A stretch of DNA of 64,000 nucleotides from CAZJRQ01 sp964548535 (GTDB lineage: Bacteria; Bacillota; Clostridia; Oscillospirales; Ruminococcaceae), in contig CAZJRQ010000002.1 of the NCBI GenBank assembly GCA_964548535.1, positions 62,001 through 126,000 on the forward strand. The letters run 5' to 3'. How positions within the stretch are numbered: position 1 is the stretch's first letter; every line of letters starts with the position of its first letter. Below the pieces are notes generated by a model. That model did no database searches. It was not told the DNA's origin and worked only from the letters and a program-made list of their open reading frames with translations. The translations under genes were made by a program, and so were the position numbers. This document shows, in pieces, positions 41,920-50,727 of the stretch.

Positions 41920-43707
41920 ATGACTGATTTAATTACCCTTGTTGAAAGGGCTAAAAATGGGGATAAAGGTGCATTTGGAGAGCTTTATGACCTAACTTCA
42001 AGACAAGTTTGGTTTAGCTGTTTGAAGTTTGTGAAAAATGAAGACCTCGCAAAAGATATTTTGCAGGAAACTTATCTAACTGCTTTTGAGTAGTTAGGAA
42101 CGCTTACCGAACCTGAAAAATTTCCGCAGTGGGTTACAAGAATTGCTGTTAATAAGTCTAAGGATTATTTCAAAAAAGCAACTGAAAGTTCAATTGAGGA
42201 GGAATTTGCGAACGGGGCTGAAGAAATTTCAGATGAGCAAATGCTTCCTGATGATTATATAACTAATGATGCCAAGGCTAAAATAGTTATGGATATTATT
42301 GAATCTACGCTTACTCAGGCTCAACAGCAAACAATAATTTTGTATTATTATAACGGGTTAAGCGTTTTGGAAATTGCGGAGCTGATGGAATGCACAACGG
42401 GAACTGTTACAAGCCGTCTTTCTATGTCAAGGGATAAAATAAGAAAGGCTGTGCTTAATTATGAAGAGAAAAATAACGATAAACTGCACGCTGTTATGGG
42501 ACTTCCGTTCCTAACCAGATTTTTCGAAAATGAGGCAAGAAAATATACGGTACCGAAGTTCAGCTTGCCGATACAACCAAACAATACTTTTCCGTCCGAC
42601 AAAACAGGAAATATGACAAATGCGTCAGCAAAAGCTGGCGAAACAGGGGGAAAAGCTATGTTAAATACAATAAAGGGCAAAGTAATTGCAGGAGTGGTTG
42701 CGGTGGCAATCGTTGGCGGAGGAATTACGGCATTGGTTATTCACAATAATGGTGATGATGACGCTGTCAAAAAAGATAATAAACCAGCGGTTGCAGCGAC
42801 TGCCAAAAACATTGATAATAGCTCCGTTTTACAAGACACATCAGTTAGCGAAATGAATGAAGAAACCATAGATGATGATGAAGAAAATCAGGATGTATCA
42901 ATTGAGAGGCAAGTAGTTTTAGACAATGACTATGTAAAAATAACAGCGTTAGAATTTAATTTGTGCGATGAGGATCTAGCAAGCAGGGTAAATACTTTTA
43001 CACTACAAGTTGAAATTGAAAATAAAACAGATGAAAAATTGATAATTCGTTGTATTGATTTCTATTTAAATGACTATAAAGGACAATGTAGTGCTTTTGT
43101 AGAAACCTTAAAAGCTAGAGAAACTAAGACAGCAGAAATCACGAGTATAAAAATAAAAGGTATGATAGCAAATGGGATAAATCACATTGGTAAAATAGAT
43201 TTGTATTTTAGTTTAAAATACGATGGTGTAGATGAATATACCCCATTAGACGAACCGGCAACAGTTATAACTTCTGATTATGATGTTATGGAAACTGAAA
43301 TGTATTTCTTTAATGATATGACAACTATTTATGATAAGAATGATATAATTATAAAAGCAAAGAATTTTGATGAAAATAGTGATTGGAATGATGAGGCAAA
43401 GGTTTATTATATTGAAAATAACACTGATAAACCTTTGTATTTTCATGAACAAGCTAAAACAACAGATGATAAAGATGTTGAAGTTTCAATGAATAGTGGG
43501 CATGGTTTTAGCTGCTGGATTGCTCCATTACAAAAAAACGAAAAAATGGTTATTGCTATTTATATTGATAAAGAAGAGTTAGAGCAAGAAAACATAAATT
43601 TAGATGATGTTTTAATCAACATTGAGCTTTCTGAAAATGCAAGTACTTCTTATTACTATCAAGCTAATAAGATTGACGAAACTGGATTTATTAAATTTTT
43701 TGAATAA
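41920..43707 (+). pseudogene. ECF sigma factor fused to membrane/extracytoplasmic domain, interrupted by one TAG
   Basis: A single frame of 595 codons from ATG 41920 (ribosome binding site AAAAGGAG) to TAA 43705, with one TAG at 42091-42093 (codon 58). Codons 1-57 are sigma region 2 (ending DILQETYLTAFE); 59 onward completes region 2, then region 4 with NGLSVLEIAELMECTTGTVTSRL (about 145-167). A linker, one membrane segment (about 255-274) and a large extracytoplasmic domain (about 280-595; beta-rich DUF4352-like part around 315-420) follow. So it is a membrane-tethered sigma with a built-in sensor or anti-sigma part. The TAG lies mid-helix in an otherwise intact frame; an internal ATG at 42241 would still give region 4 and the sensor without region 2. 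Confidence 0.75.
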
Positions 43708-43735
43708 TAGTGTTTCAATATGTAAAAAACAAAAA

Positions 43736-43773
43736 ATACAGAGAACTTTTTTCAAGTTCTCTGTATTTTTTTG
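43736..43773. terminator. Bidirectional terminator between sigma gene and spo0A
   Basis: A perfect 13-bp stem (43736-43748 with 43754-43766), T-run on the plus side, A-run reversed on the minus side. Confidence 0.85.
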
Positions 43774-43776
43774 CTT

Positions 43777-44559
43777 TTACGCCGTTAATGTTGTCTTGTA
43801 TTTCAAACAGATTTTATCTGTGATGAGAGCAATAAATTCTGAATTTGTCGGCTTGCCCTTGCCTGTGTTTACTGTGTATCCGAAAAAGCTGTTTAGAGTG
43901 TCAAGGTCACCTCTGTCCCATGCTATTTCGATTGCGTGACGAATTGCACGTTCAACTCTTGACGGAGTTGTGCTGAATTTCTTTGCCACAGTTGGATATA
44001 ATAACTTTGTAACACTCTCAAGCATTTCCTTGTCATTTACTGACTGGATAATTGCCTCACGAAGATAGTGATATCCCTTAATGTGTGCAGGAACACCGAT
44101 TTGATGAATTATATCTGTAACGATTATTTCTAGATTAGGATTACTTTTTGCAGTTGAAAATGACATGTCAGAAGTAATATCAGTATCGATATCAAGCATT
44201 GCTTTAATTCTTTCTCCTAAAATGTTAACGTCGAATGGTTTAAGCATAAAATATGCAGCTCCGGCAGACATTACCTGTTTTTCGATAAATGAATTTTCAT
44301 AAGCACTTGTAACAATAAATAGTGGCTTTTTATATGAAGATGACTGTAGCTTTTTGATAAGTTCAATCGCATCAAGGTTTGGCATAACAGCCTCAACGAT
44401 TACAACGTCAGGCACTTCGTTTTTTATTGCGTCAAAAATAGTCATGCCATCTTTTGGTCTTGTAATTACAAAAAAGCCCATTGCTCTAAGAGTTGATGCA
44501 CAGTTTACGCCATACTGAGCTGAATCGTCACCGATAAGAATTTTGATTTTGTTTGTCAT
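43777..44559 (-). CDS. spo0A: Sporulation master regulator Spo0A with Asp56 to Glu change
   Basis: A 260-residue Spo0A: an N-terminal receiver (1-120) and a C-terminal DNA-binding domain (about 150-260) with the conserved SRVERAIRHAIEIAWDRG recognition helix. In the receiver the acidic pair D11/D12, the Thr/Ser (VTSAYE) and Lys of MLKPFD are kept, but the phospho-acceptor in VVIVEAVMPNLD is Glu56 (codon GAG), exactly where Asp56 is in Spo0A of other species. Glu cannot be phosphorylated in the usual way and often mimics the active state. Gene order spoIVB-spo0A is as in Bacillus. The upstream 363 bp hold candidate 0A boxes. Confidence 0.95.
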   Translation of the reverse strand: MTNKIKILIGDDSAQYGVNCASTLRAMGFFVITRPKDGMTIFDAIKNEVPDVVIVEAVMPNLDAIELIKKLQSSSYKKPLFIVTSAYENSFIEKQVMSAGAAYFMLKPFDVNILGERIKAMLDIDTDITSDMSFSTAKSNPNLEIIVTDIIHQIGVPAHIKGYHYLREAIIQSVNDKEMLESVTKLLYPTVAKKFSTTPSRVERAIRHAIEIAWDRGDLDTLNSFFGYTVNTGKGKPTNSEFIALITDKICLKYKTTLTA

Positions 44560-44922
44560 AATTAATTTCCTCCGTCAATTTAATTGTCAAATTTAAAGTT
44601 TTGATACATGCTTGTATTTTTGAAAATCGTCGACTATTTTGTAAATACAAATTAAGCATGTGAATATTTTGTAATCCAACTAGAAATTATCAGCTGTGTT
44701 ATTTCTAAACTGTATTTATTTTAACACAGCTAAATATAAAAATCAATACTTTTTCAGAAAAAACGGCAAGTTTTTATCGACAAATTTGTGCGATTTATAC
44801 AAGAATTCAGCATTATATATAACAAATCATTATATTTCGTGCTTGATGTGCAAATTGTTTAAATATTCGACAATTTGTATTGTAATAAATAGAATTTTGT
44901 TGGAAAAACTAAAAAACAAAGG
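44560..44922 (-). promoter_or_regulatory. spo0A upstream region with candidate 0A boxes and an inverted repeat
   Basis: This 363-bp gap codes for no protein I can support. On the minus strand it has TTGTCGAA (44866-44873) and TTTGTCGAT (44776-44784), both like 0A boxes, and a perfect 10-bp inverted repeat AGCTGTGTTA / TAACACAGCT (44692-44701 with 44722-44731) that might end the spoIVB transcript. No clear SigA or SigH promoter was identified. The ribosome binding site GGAGG for spo0A is near 44570. Confidence 0.4.
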
Positions 44923-46176
44923 TTAGCTGGCGAGATCAAGTGTGGATTTCGCTGCTTTGTTAGATTCTTGATACATTGAGTCAGCGAATATTGCATATCC
45001 TTGCTGTGGGTCGTCGACAAAAACGTGAGTTACCGCTCCGACGATTTTATTGTCCTGAATAATTGGACTTCCGCTCATTCCCTGAACTATTCCGCCTGTT
45101 TTTTCTAAAAGTTCTTTGTCTGTTATTTTTATAATCATATCATGCTCGGCGTTTTCACTAAGGTCTATTTTTTGAATTTCAATTTCATATTTTTGTGGCT
45201 CTTTAGTATCTATAGTTGTGTAAATGTAGGCTTTTCCTGGCTTAATCTCTTGTCTGAATCCTAGATCTAAAGCCTCTATTTTGCTTGGAGATGTATTTAA
45301 AGTTCCAAAAACACCTGATTGATTGTTAGAAAGAATTTTGCCAACTGCTTCTGATGATGCAAATTCTCCTAAAAGCTGTCCTGGTTGACCTTTGGAGCTT
45401 TTGTTGCAGCCGGTGATATTTACTTCGCCTACGGTTCCTTCAGAAAGTGGCAGAGGAATTTTTGTATCAGCATCGCAAATTGGATGCCCTAATCCTCCGA
45501 ATGCACCTGATTCAGGATTGTAAAAAGTCAAAGTTCCAATTCCGGCAGATGAATCTCTAACCCAAATTCCTGCTTTGTATGAACCCTCATAAAGAATCGG
45601 TGTTAGCGTAGCTTTTTTCTCTTCGTTATTTCGTTTGTAGACTACAGTGCAGGGCTCGCCTTTGGATTTTGAGATGATTTCACTTATTTGTTCGTTAGTT
45701 GTCACAATTTTACCATTTATGGATGTTATAATATCACCAATGATGATTCCGCACTCTGATGCTGGACATTGTTTGTTCATTTTCTGGAGTTCGATAACCA
45801 TAACACCGTCGGTAATGAGTTTTATTCCGAAAGGTTGTCCGCATGGTACTAATGAAGGACGGTCTATTTGACCAGTTTTAACATCTTTAATTGGTATAGA
45901 ATCAAAAAGCATTAATGTATTGTCGCCAACTTTTTTTACTAAAGTTTCAGAGTTGTCAATATTCATTGAAAAAATCCCCTTTGATGAATTAGCTTCCTGT
46001 ACTTTATCTTGTGATGTCTTTGATGAAATGGAAAAGGCGGCGTTTATTGTTAAAGGTTCGCCGCTTTGGACATAATAGAAATTGGGTAGAGAATATGAGT
46101 AGAATCCGACAAGACCCATAATTCCCATAGTAACTATACCAAAAAGTGCTGCTGTATGCTTAATAAACCGATTCAT
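44923..46176 (-). CDS. spoIVB: SpoIVB serine peptidase (PDZ, S55)
   Basis: A 417-residue sporulation protease that in Bacillus is secreted from the forespore and triggers SigK processing. An N-terminal membrane/signal segment (about 8-30), a PDZ domain (about 105-190, CGQPFGIKL...IGDIITSINGK) and the S55 domain with GGLGHPICD (catalytic His) and MSGSPII (catalytic Ser, about 370) are seen. It lies directly upstream of spo0A, the conserved order. Start: ATG 46176, after AAAGGACTG. Confidence 0.95.
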   Translation of the reverse strand: MNRFIKHTAALFGIVTMGIMGLVGFYSYSLPNFYYVQSGEPLTINAAFSISSKTSQDKVQEANSSKGIFSMNIDNSETLVKKVGDNTLMLFDSIPIKDVKTGQIDRPSLVPCGQPFGIKLITDGVMVIELQKMNKQCPASECGIIIGDIITSINGKIVTTNEQISEIISKSKGEPCTVVYKRNNEEKKATLTPILYEGSYKAGIWVRDSSAGIGTLTFYNPESGAFGGLGHPICDADTKIPLPLSEGTVGEVNITGCNKSSKGQPGQLLGEFASSEAVGKILSNNQSGVFGTLNTSPSKIEALDLGFRQEIKPGKAYIYTTIDTKEPQKYEIEIQKIDLSENAEHDMIIKITDKELLEKTGGIVQGMSGSPIIQDNKIVGAVTHVFVDDPQQGYAIFADSMYQESNKAAKSTLDLAS

Positions 46177-46352
46177 TTTAAACAGTCCTTTCTTTTTGAA
46201 AAATTAGTTTTTTCGATTACAAATTTATTGTTGACTCATTAGTGTTTTTAATTCAATGCTATTGGCAAGTATATTTTTCATTGGAAGATTGGATAAAAAG
46301 TTCCTTGAGAAAATTTTATCGAAATGTATATTTAATGAAAGAAATAATTTTC

Positions 46353-46381
46353 TTGAAATTTGTGCGCTAATGTGGTATAAT
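46353..46381 (+). promoter_or_regulatory. SigA-type promoter of four-TM protein gene
   Basis: TTGAAA (46353-46358), 17 bp, TATAAT (46376-46381). Confidence 0.7.
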
Positions 46382-46419
46382 ATTATTGATTTAATTTTAA
46401 TATATATAAGAGGTTTATT

Positions 46420-47049
46420 ATGTCAAAAAAGGACAGGTTGAAGGCGCAAAGTGAAAAACAAATTCAGCAAAAGCGCGATTTAGAGAAGGTTGAGCAGTTA
46501 GAAAAGTCTAAATCGGAAAACAAGATAAGCAAATCTGCAGTTAAGCTTAGAAAACAGTATTCGCATAATGACAATTGGGTTATGATGCTTTTGAAAATTT
46601 TGATGATAGTTCCATTTGGGTACTCAGCTTTTTTTTATGGCGGAGTGACTATTCTTGGTATAACAATGGGCGAAATCAACGATATTCCGAAAAGAATTGC
46701 GGTTCTCATGGGTGTCGGTATAGTGTTATGCTTAGCTGGTATATTTTTTGTTTTTTTCAGAAAATACATAGTACAGTTTGTGCTAGTTGCAGCGGGTTCA
46801 TTAACTTTTTTATATCAAGGGCAATTTATAATTGATAATATTTCAAAAAAGCTAGAAACTAATTATGTTGAAGATGAAGCGATTCAAGTGCTTGATAAAA
46901 CATATATGATACGCTATTATCCTATTTTGGCAATGCTTTTGATATCGGCGATTTTGCTGGGTATATACATTGCTAAAGTGATAATTAAAAAACGCAAAAT
47001 TCAAAAAGAGAAAGATAATGCCCCAGTTGAGAGCATTGTGGCAGAGTAA
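46420..47049 (+). CDS. Four-TM membrane protein, function unknown
   Basis: A 209-residue protein with a charged, coiled-coil-prone N-terminus (1-45) and four hydrophobic segments (about 55-80, 90-110, 115-135 and 167-188), then a short charged tail. It is preceded by a good promoter and AAGAGG ribosome binding site. I do not recognise the family. It is divergent from spoIVB and upstream of rubrerythrin, without evidence of a shared role. Confidence 0.65.
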   Translation: MSKKDRLKAQSEKQIQQKRDLEKVEQLEKSKSENKISKSAVKLRKQYSHNDNWVMMLLKILMIVPFGYSAFFYGGVTILGITMGEINDIPKRIAVLMGVGIVLCLAGIFFVFFRKYIVQFVLVAAGSLTFLYQGQFIIDNISKKLETNYVEDEAIQVLDKTYMIRYYPILAMLLISAILLGIYIAKVIIKKRKIQKEKDNAPVESIVAE

Positions 47050-47087
47050 GTTTGATATTGCAGACTTTATAATTTTAATATTTGGTA

Positions 47088-47123
47088 ACATTTGTCATCT
47101 GTTAAATGACATGTTAATATAAT
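47088..47123 (+). promoter_or_regulatory. Operator-like inverted repeat at rubrerythrin promoter
   Basis: TGTCAT (47093-47098) and ATGACA (47106-47111), extended to AACAT..ATGACATGTT, sit just before a -10 TATAAT (47118-47123). A redox or metal repressor site is possible; it does not match the PerR or Rex consensus well. Confidence 0.35.
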
Positions 47124-47145
47124 TAAAAATTAAGGAGAGGTATTT

Positions 47146-47685
47146 ATGGCAAATTTAAAAGGTACGAAGACAGAACAGAATTTGGCAACTGCATTTGCTG
47201 GTGAATCTCAAGCAAGAAATAAATATACATATTATGCTAGCAAAGCAAAGAAAGATGGTTATGAGCAAATTGCAGCATTGTTTGAGGAAACTGCAAACAA
47301 TGAAAAAGAACATGCTAAGATTTGGTTCAAGCTACTTAATGATGGTATCGGCTCAACAGCTGATAATCTTTTAGACGCAGCTCAGGGTGAGAATTACGAG
47401 TGGACTGATATGTACGCTGGATTTGCAAAGGAAGCAAAAGCAGAGGGCTTTGACGAAATTGCAAAACTTTTCGAGCAGGTAGCAGCAATTGAAAAAACTC
47501 ACGAGGAGCGTTATAGAAAATTGCTTGCAAATGTTGAAGGCGAATTGGTATTTTCAAAGGACGGCGACGCTGTTTGGGAGTGCAGAAACTGCGGACATAT
47601 TGAAATTGGCAAGAAAGCACCAGATGTTTGCCCAGTATGTGCTCATCCAAAGTCATATTTTCAGGTGAATGCTAAGAATTATTAA
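47146..47685 (+). CDS. rbr: Rubrerythrin
   Basis: A 179-residue peroxide-reducing non-haem iron protein of anaerobes. The N-terminal ferritin-like four-helix domain carries the di-iron ligands (ESQARNKY, ETANNEKEHA, EGFDEIAKLFEQVAAIEKTHEER), and the C-terminal rubredoxin domain has CRNCGH and CPVCAHPKSYF for a Fe(SCys)4 centre. Length is normal. The ribosome binding site AAGGAGAGG gives a strong start. An inverted repeat overlaps the promoter, and a strong terminator follows. Confidence 0.97.
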   Translation: MANLKGTKTEQNLATAFAGESQARNKYTYYASKAKKDGYEQIAALFEETANNEKEHAKIWFKLLNDGIGSTADNLLDAAQGENYEWTDMYAGFAKEAKAEGFDEIAKLFEQVAAIEKTHEERYRKLLANVEGELVFSKDGDAVWECRNCGHIEIGKKAPDVCPVCAHPKSYFQVNAKNY

Positions 47686-47704
47686 TTAGTATTAAAAAAA
47701 ATTT

Positions 47705-47745
47705 AAGTGCGAAACTGATATTAAGTCGGTTTCGCACTTTTTGTT
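47705..47745 (+). terminator. Terminator of rubrerythrin gene
   Basis: A perfect 11-bp stem AAGTGCGAAAC / GTTTCGCACTT (47705-47715 with 47729-47739), then TTTTG. Confidence 0.85.
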
Positions 47746-47800
47746 TTTATACTTATTAGATTTTGTATAGAAAATAATATACAAAAAAGATTGGTATGTA

Positions 47801-47829
47801 TTGAAATTTGATAAAAGTTATGTTATCAT
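47801..47829 (+). promoter_or_regulatory. SigA-type promoter of recG operon
   Basis: TTGAAA (47801-47806), 17 bp, TATCAT (47824-47829). Confidence 0.6.
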
Positions 47830-47864
47830 TTATATGTAATAATTAAAAATTGGAGGTGAGTCTT

Positions 47865-49898
47865 TTGAATTCACAGCTTGAAAAGCCGATAAATTATCTA
47901 AAAGGTGTAGGTCCAAAGCGTGCTGAGCTTTATGAAAAGCTTGGTGTTTTTAATGTTTATGACCTTCTGAACTATTTTCCTAGAGATTATATTGATTATA
48001 CTGATTTTATTGATATAAAGGACAGTATAATGAATGAAAATTGCGTTGTTAGAGGGCGTGTTGTAAAAAAACTCTCTCCTGCTAGAATTCGTAAAGGTTT
48101 GACTGTTTACAAGATGATTGTTACTGACGATACCGCTGATTTGACGGTTGTTATTTATAATAGTGAGTTTTTGTTTAATCAGTTTTCTCTTGATAATGAA
48201 TATATTTTTTACGGCAAAATAACAGGTAGTATTGTTCGTAAGGAGATTAATTCTCCGCTTATGATTGCAGCGGATTGTGAGGATAAAATTCAGCCGATTT
48301 ATCCGCTTACTGAGGGACTTACTCAGAATTTGCTTCGTCAAACAATACACAATGCGTTTGCGTCATTTGATAAAGAAATTTACGAGCCAATGCCAAAGAA
48401 TATAATGCGTGAAAATTCGCTGTGTTCGCTGGAGTTTGCGCTTAAAAATATACATTTCCCTAAAGATGTTCATTCGTGTGAGCTTGCTAAAAAAAGATTG
48501 GTCTTTGACGAACTTTTGACACTTCAGCTTGGCATGTATCTTTTAAAGAAAAAAACGCGCAGTCAAACTGGCTGTTCAATGAAGAATGTTTCGGTTGATG
48601 ATTATTATAATTCTCTGCCTTTTGAGCTTACAAATGGGCAAAAATCGGCTATTGAAGATTGTACTTTAGATATGCAGAAAAATTTTCCGATGAATAGACT
48701 TGTTCAGGGTGATGTTGGTTCTGGTAAGACGGCAGTTGCGGCTGGATCGGCGTATTTTGCGGCAAGGAATGGTTTTCAAACAGCGCTTATGGCACCAACT
48801 GAAATACTCGCAATCCAGCATTATGAAACTTTGAAAAACTTTCTTGAACCGCTTGGAGTTAAAACTTGCTTGCTCACAGGTTCATTTACTGCAAAGCAGA
48901 AAAGAGTTGTTAAGCAGGAGATTTTGGATGGTGAATATCAGGTTGTCGTTGGAACTCATGCGCTTGTTCAGCAGTCGACAGAATTTCAAAATTTAGGACT
49001 TGTTATCACCGATGAACAGCATAGATTTGGTGTTGAACAGCGAGCAGTTTTAGCATCAAAAGGCAACAATCCTCATAAGCTTGTTATGTCAGCAACTCCT
49101 ATCCCTCGAACGCTTGCTTTGATGATTTATGGTGATTTGGATTTGTCAATTCTTAAAGAGCTCCCAAAGGGCAGACAGCCGATTGAAACTTATGCTGTAA
49201 CAGGGAAACTTCGTGAGCGTGCATTTGGTTTTGTTAGAGATAGGCTTGATGAAGGCAGGCAGGGATATATAGTTTGTCCTATGATTGATGAAAATGAACT
49301 TGATTTGCAGGACGTAAAAACATATGCGAAAAAACTTTCTGACGGCGAATTTAAGAATTATAGAGTTGGGCTTTTGCATGGCAGACTTTCTGCTAATGAC
49401 AAGGAAAAAATAATGAGGCAGTTTAAGGCGCATGAAATTGACTTGCTTGTTGCAACAACAGTTGTTGAAGTTGGTGTTGATGTTCCTAACGCTGTGATTA
49501 TGCTTGTTGAAAATGCTGATAGGTTCGGTCTTTCTCAGCTTCATCAGCTTAGAGGCCGAGTTGGACGCGGTGAGCATAAATCTTATTGTATTTTAGTCAC
49601 TGATAACGTAACTGAAGAAAGCAAAAGGCGATTGAAGGTGCTTTCAAAAACTTCTGATGGATTTAAGATTTCGGAAGAGGATTTAAAGTTGCGTGGTCCT
49701 GGAGATTTTTTCGGCAGTAGGCAACATGGTCTGCCAAAGATGAAGATAGCGGATATGTCGCAGGATACTGAAATTTTATATGCGGCTCAAAATACAGCAA
49801 GAAGAATAACTGATGATGACCCAGAGCTTGAAAAGTCAGAAAATAAAGGATTAAAAGAAATTGCCGAAAGGCTTTTTGATAAAAAGACAGCAGATTAA
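47865..49898 (+). CDS. recG: ATP-dependent DNA helicase RecG
   Basis: A 677-residue branch-migration helicase for stalled replication forks. The N-terminal wedge/OB domain (about 50-165) precedes the helicase core with GDVGSGKT (Walker A, about 287), DEQHRFG (DEQH box), SATPIPRT and the C-terminal QLRGRVGRG motif VI region. Start: TTG 47865 (LNSQLEKP), 5 nt after GGAGGTGAG; the frame extends upstream but the ribosome binding site lies within that extension. A LUD-domain gene follows 21 bp later and is probably co-transcribed. Confidence 0.96.
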   Translation: MNSQLEKPINYLKGVGPKRAELYEKLGVFNVYDLLNYFPRDYIDYTDFIDIKDSIMNENCVVRGRVVKKLSPARIRKGLTVYKMIVTDDTADLTVVIYNSEFLFNQFSLDNEYIFYGKITGSIVRKEINSPLMIAADCEDKIQPIYPLTEGLTQNLLRQTIHNAFASFDKEIYEPMPKNIMRENSLCSLEFALKNIHFPKDVHSCELAKKRLVFDELLTLQLGMYLLKKKTRSQTGCSMKNVSVDDYYNSLPFELTNGQKSAIEDCTLDMQKNFPMNRLVQGDVGSGKTAVAAGSAYFAARNGFQTALMAPTEILAIQHYETLKNFLEPLGVKTCLLTGSFTAKQKRVVKQEILDGEYQVVVGTHALVQQSTEFQNLGLVITDEQHRFGVEQRAVLASKGNNPHKLVMSATPIPRTLALMIYGDLDLSILKELPKGRQPIETYAVTGKLRERAFGFVRDRLDEGRQGYIVCPMIDENELDLQDVKTYAKKLSDGEFKNYRVGLLHGRLSANDKEKIMRQFKAHEIDLLVATTVVEVGVDVPNAVIMLVENADRFGLSQLHQLRGRVGRGEHKSYCILVTDNVTEESKRRLKVLSKTSDGFKISEEDLKLRGPGDFFGSRQHGLPKMKIADMSQDTEILYAAQNTARRITDDDPELEKSENKGLKEIAERLFDKKTAD

Positions 49899-49919
49899 TT
49901 TTGAAAGGATGTATTAATT

Positions 49920-50588
49920 ATGGATGCAAGTATGTATGCAATTATTGATAAGAGATTGGAGAAAACAGCAGATAATCTTAGAAAAAACAACATGGAGGCA
50001 TATATTGTAGAGAATAACTCTGAGGCTGTGCAGTTAGTTGCGAAAATTTTGAAAGAGGGCGAAACTATTACTTGCGGAGGTTCAGTTTCACTAAAAGAAA
50101 GCGGCGTAATGGACTTAATGAAGAGCGGTAAATATGACTTTATTGATCGTTCAAACGCGAAAACTCCGGAGGAGGTTAAAGAGGTATATCGTAAAGCTTT
50201 TTCGGCTGACACATATTTGACTTCTGCAAATGCTGTTACTGAAAACGGCGAAATTTATAATGTTGACGGCAATTCAAATAGAGTTGCAGCAATTTGCTAT
50301 GGGCCAGAATCTGTTATTTTTGTTGTCGGATATAATAAAGTTGTAAAGAATATTGATGATGCTGTAAAGCGTATAAAAAGCGTGCCTGCACCAGCAAATA
50401 CAGTTAGATTAGAGTGCGATACACCCTGTTCAAAAACAGGTGAGTGCATATCACTGAAGACTGGTAGAGATATGCCTTCAGGCTGTAAGTGTGAAGCTAG
50501 AATTTGCTGTAATTATGTGGTTTCAGCATGGCAAAGACATAAAAATAGATTTAAAGTAATACTGGTAAAAGAGGAACTAGGATATTAA
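49920..50588 (+). CDS. LUD-domain (LutC/YkgG-like) protein
   Basis: A 222-residue single LUD-domain protein. GETITCGGSVSLKESGVMDLM, YLTSANAVTENGEIYNVDGNSNRVAA and VGYNKVV are hallmarks of the family that includes the lactate-utilisation subunit LutC. Four C-terminal cysteines (CDTPCSKTGEC, CKCEARICC) might bind iron-sulfur or metal. Relatives without LutA/LutB occur widely in Clostridia with unknown role. The ribosome binding site AAAGGATG is good; it lies in one operon with recG. Confidence 0.88.
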   Translation: MDASMYAIIDKRLEKTADNLRKNNMEAYIVENNSEAVQLVAKILKEGETITCGGSVSLKESGVMDLMKSGKYDFIDRSNAKTPEEVKEVYRKAFSADTYLTSANAVTENGEIYNVDGNSNRVAAICYGPESVIFVVGYNKVVKNIDDAVKRIKSVPAPANTVRLECDTPCSKTGECISLKTGRDMPSGCKCEARICCNYVVSAWQRHKNRFKVILVKEELGY

Positions 50589-50654
50589 ACTTTAATATTA
50601 AACAAAAAAACACTGAAAACAAAAGCTTTTTTATTAAAATTCACATTTCTAAGG

Positions 50655-50683
50655 TTGTATTTATTAATAAATTATGATATAAT
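50655..50683 (+). promoter_or_regulatory. SigA-type promoter of membrane protein gene
   Basis: TTGTAT (50655-50660), 17 bp, TATAAT (50678-50683). Confidence 0.65.
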
Positions 50684-50727
50684 GTATAGATACAGAAATG
50701 TGTTTGTAAGTTTAAATGGAGGTAATA

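Noticed and set aside
20836..43707. Genome-wide recoding of TAG as an amino acid
   Set aside because: TAG is the natural stop of at least nine genes here (for example at 2468, 10512, 15670, 29780, 32684 and 34171), so a general reassignment is not tenable; only partial suppression or point mutation remains possible.
44692..44731. Riboswitch or structured RNA gene between spoIVB and spo0A
   Set aside because: Only one isolated 10-bp hairpin with a 20-nt AT-rich loop; no further structure or known motif.
47898..48350. A 150-codon minus-strand frame inside recG
   Set aside because: Codon content is that of an AT-rich antisense shadow, with no start signals, fully covered by recG.
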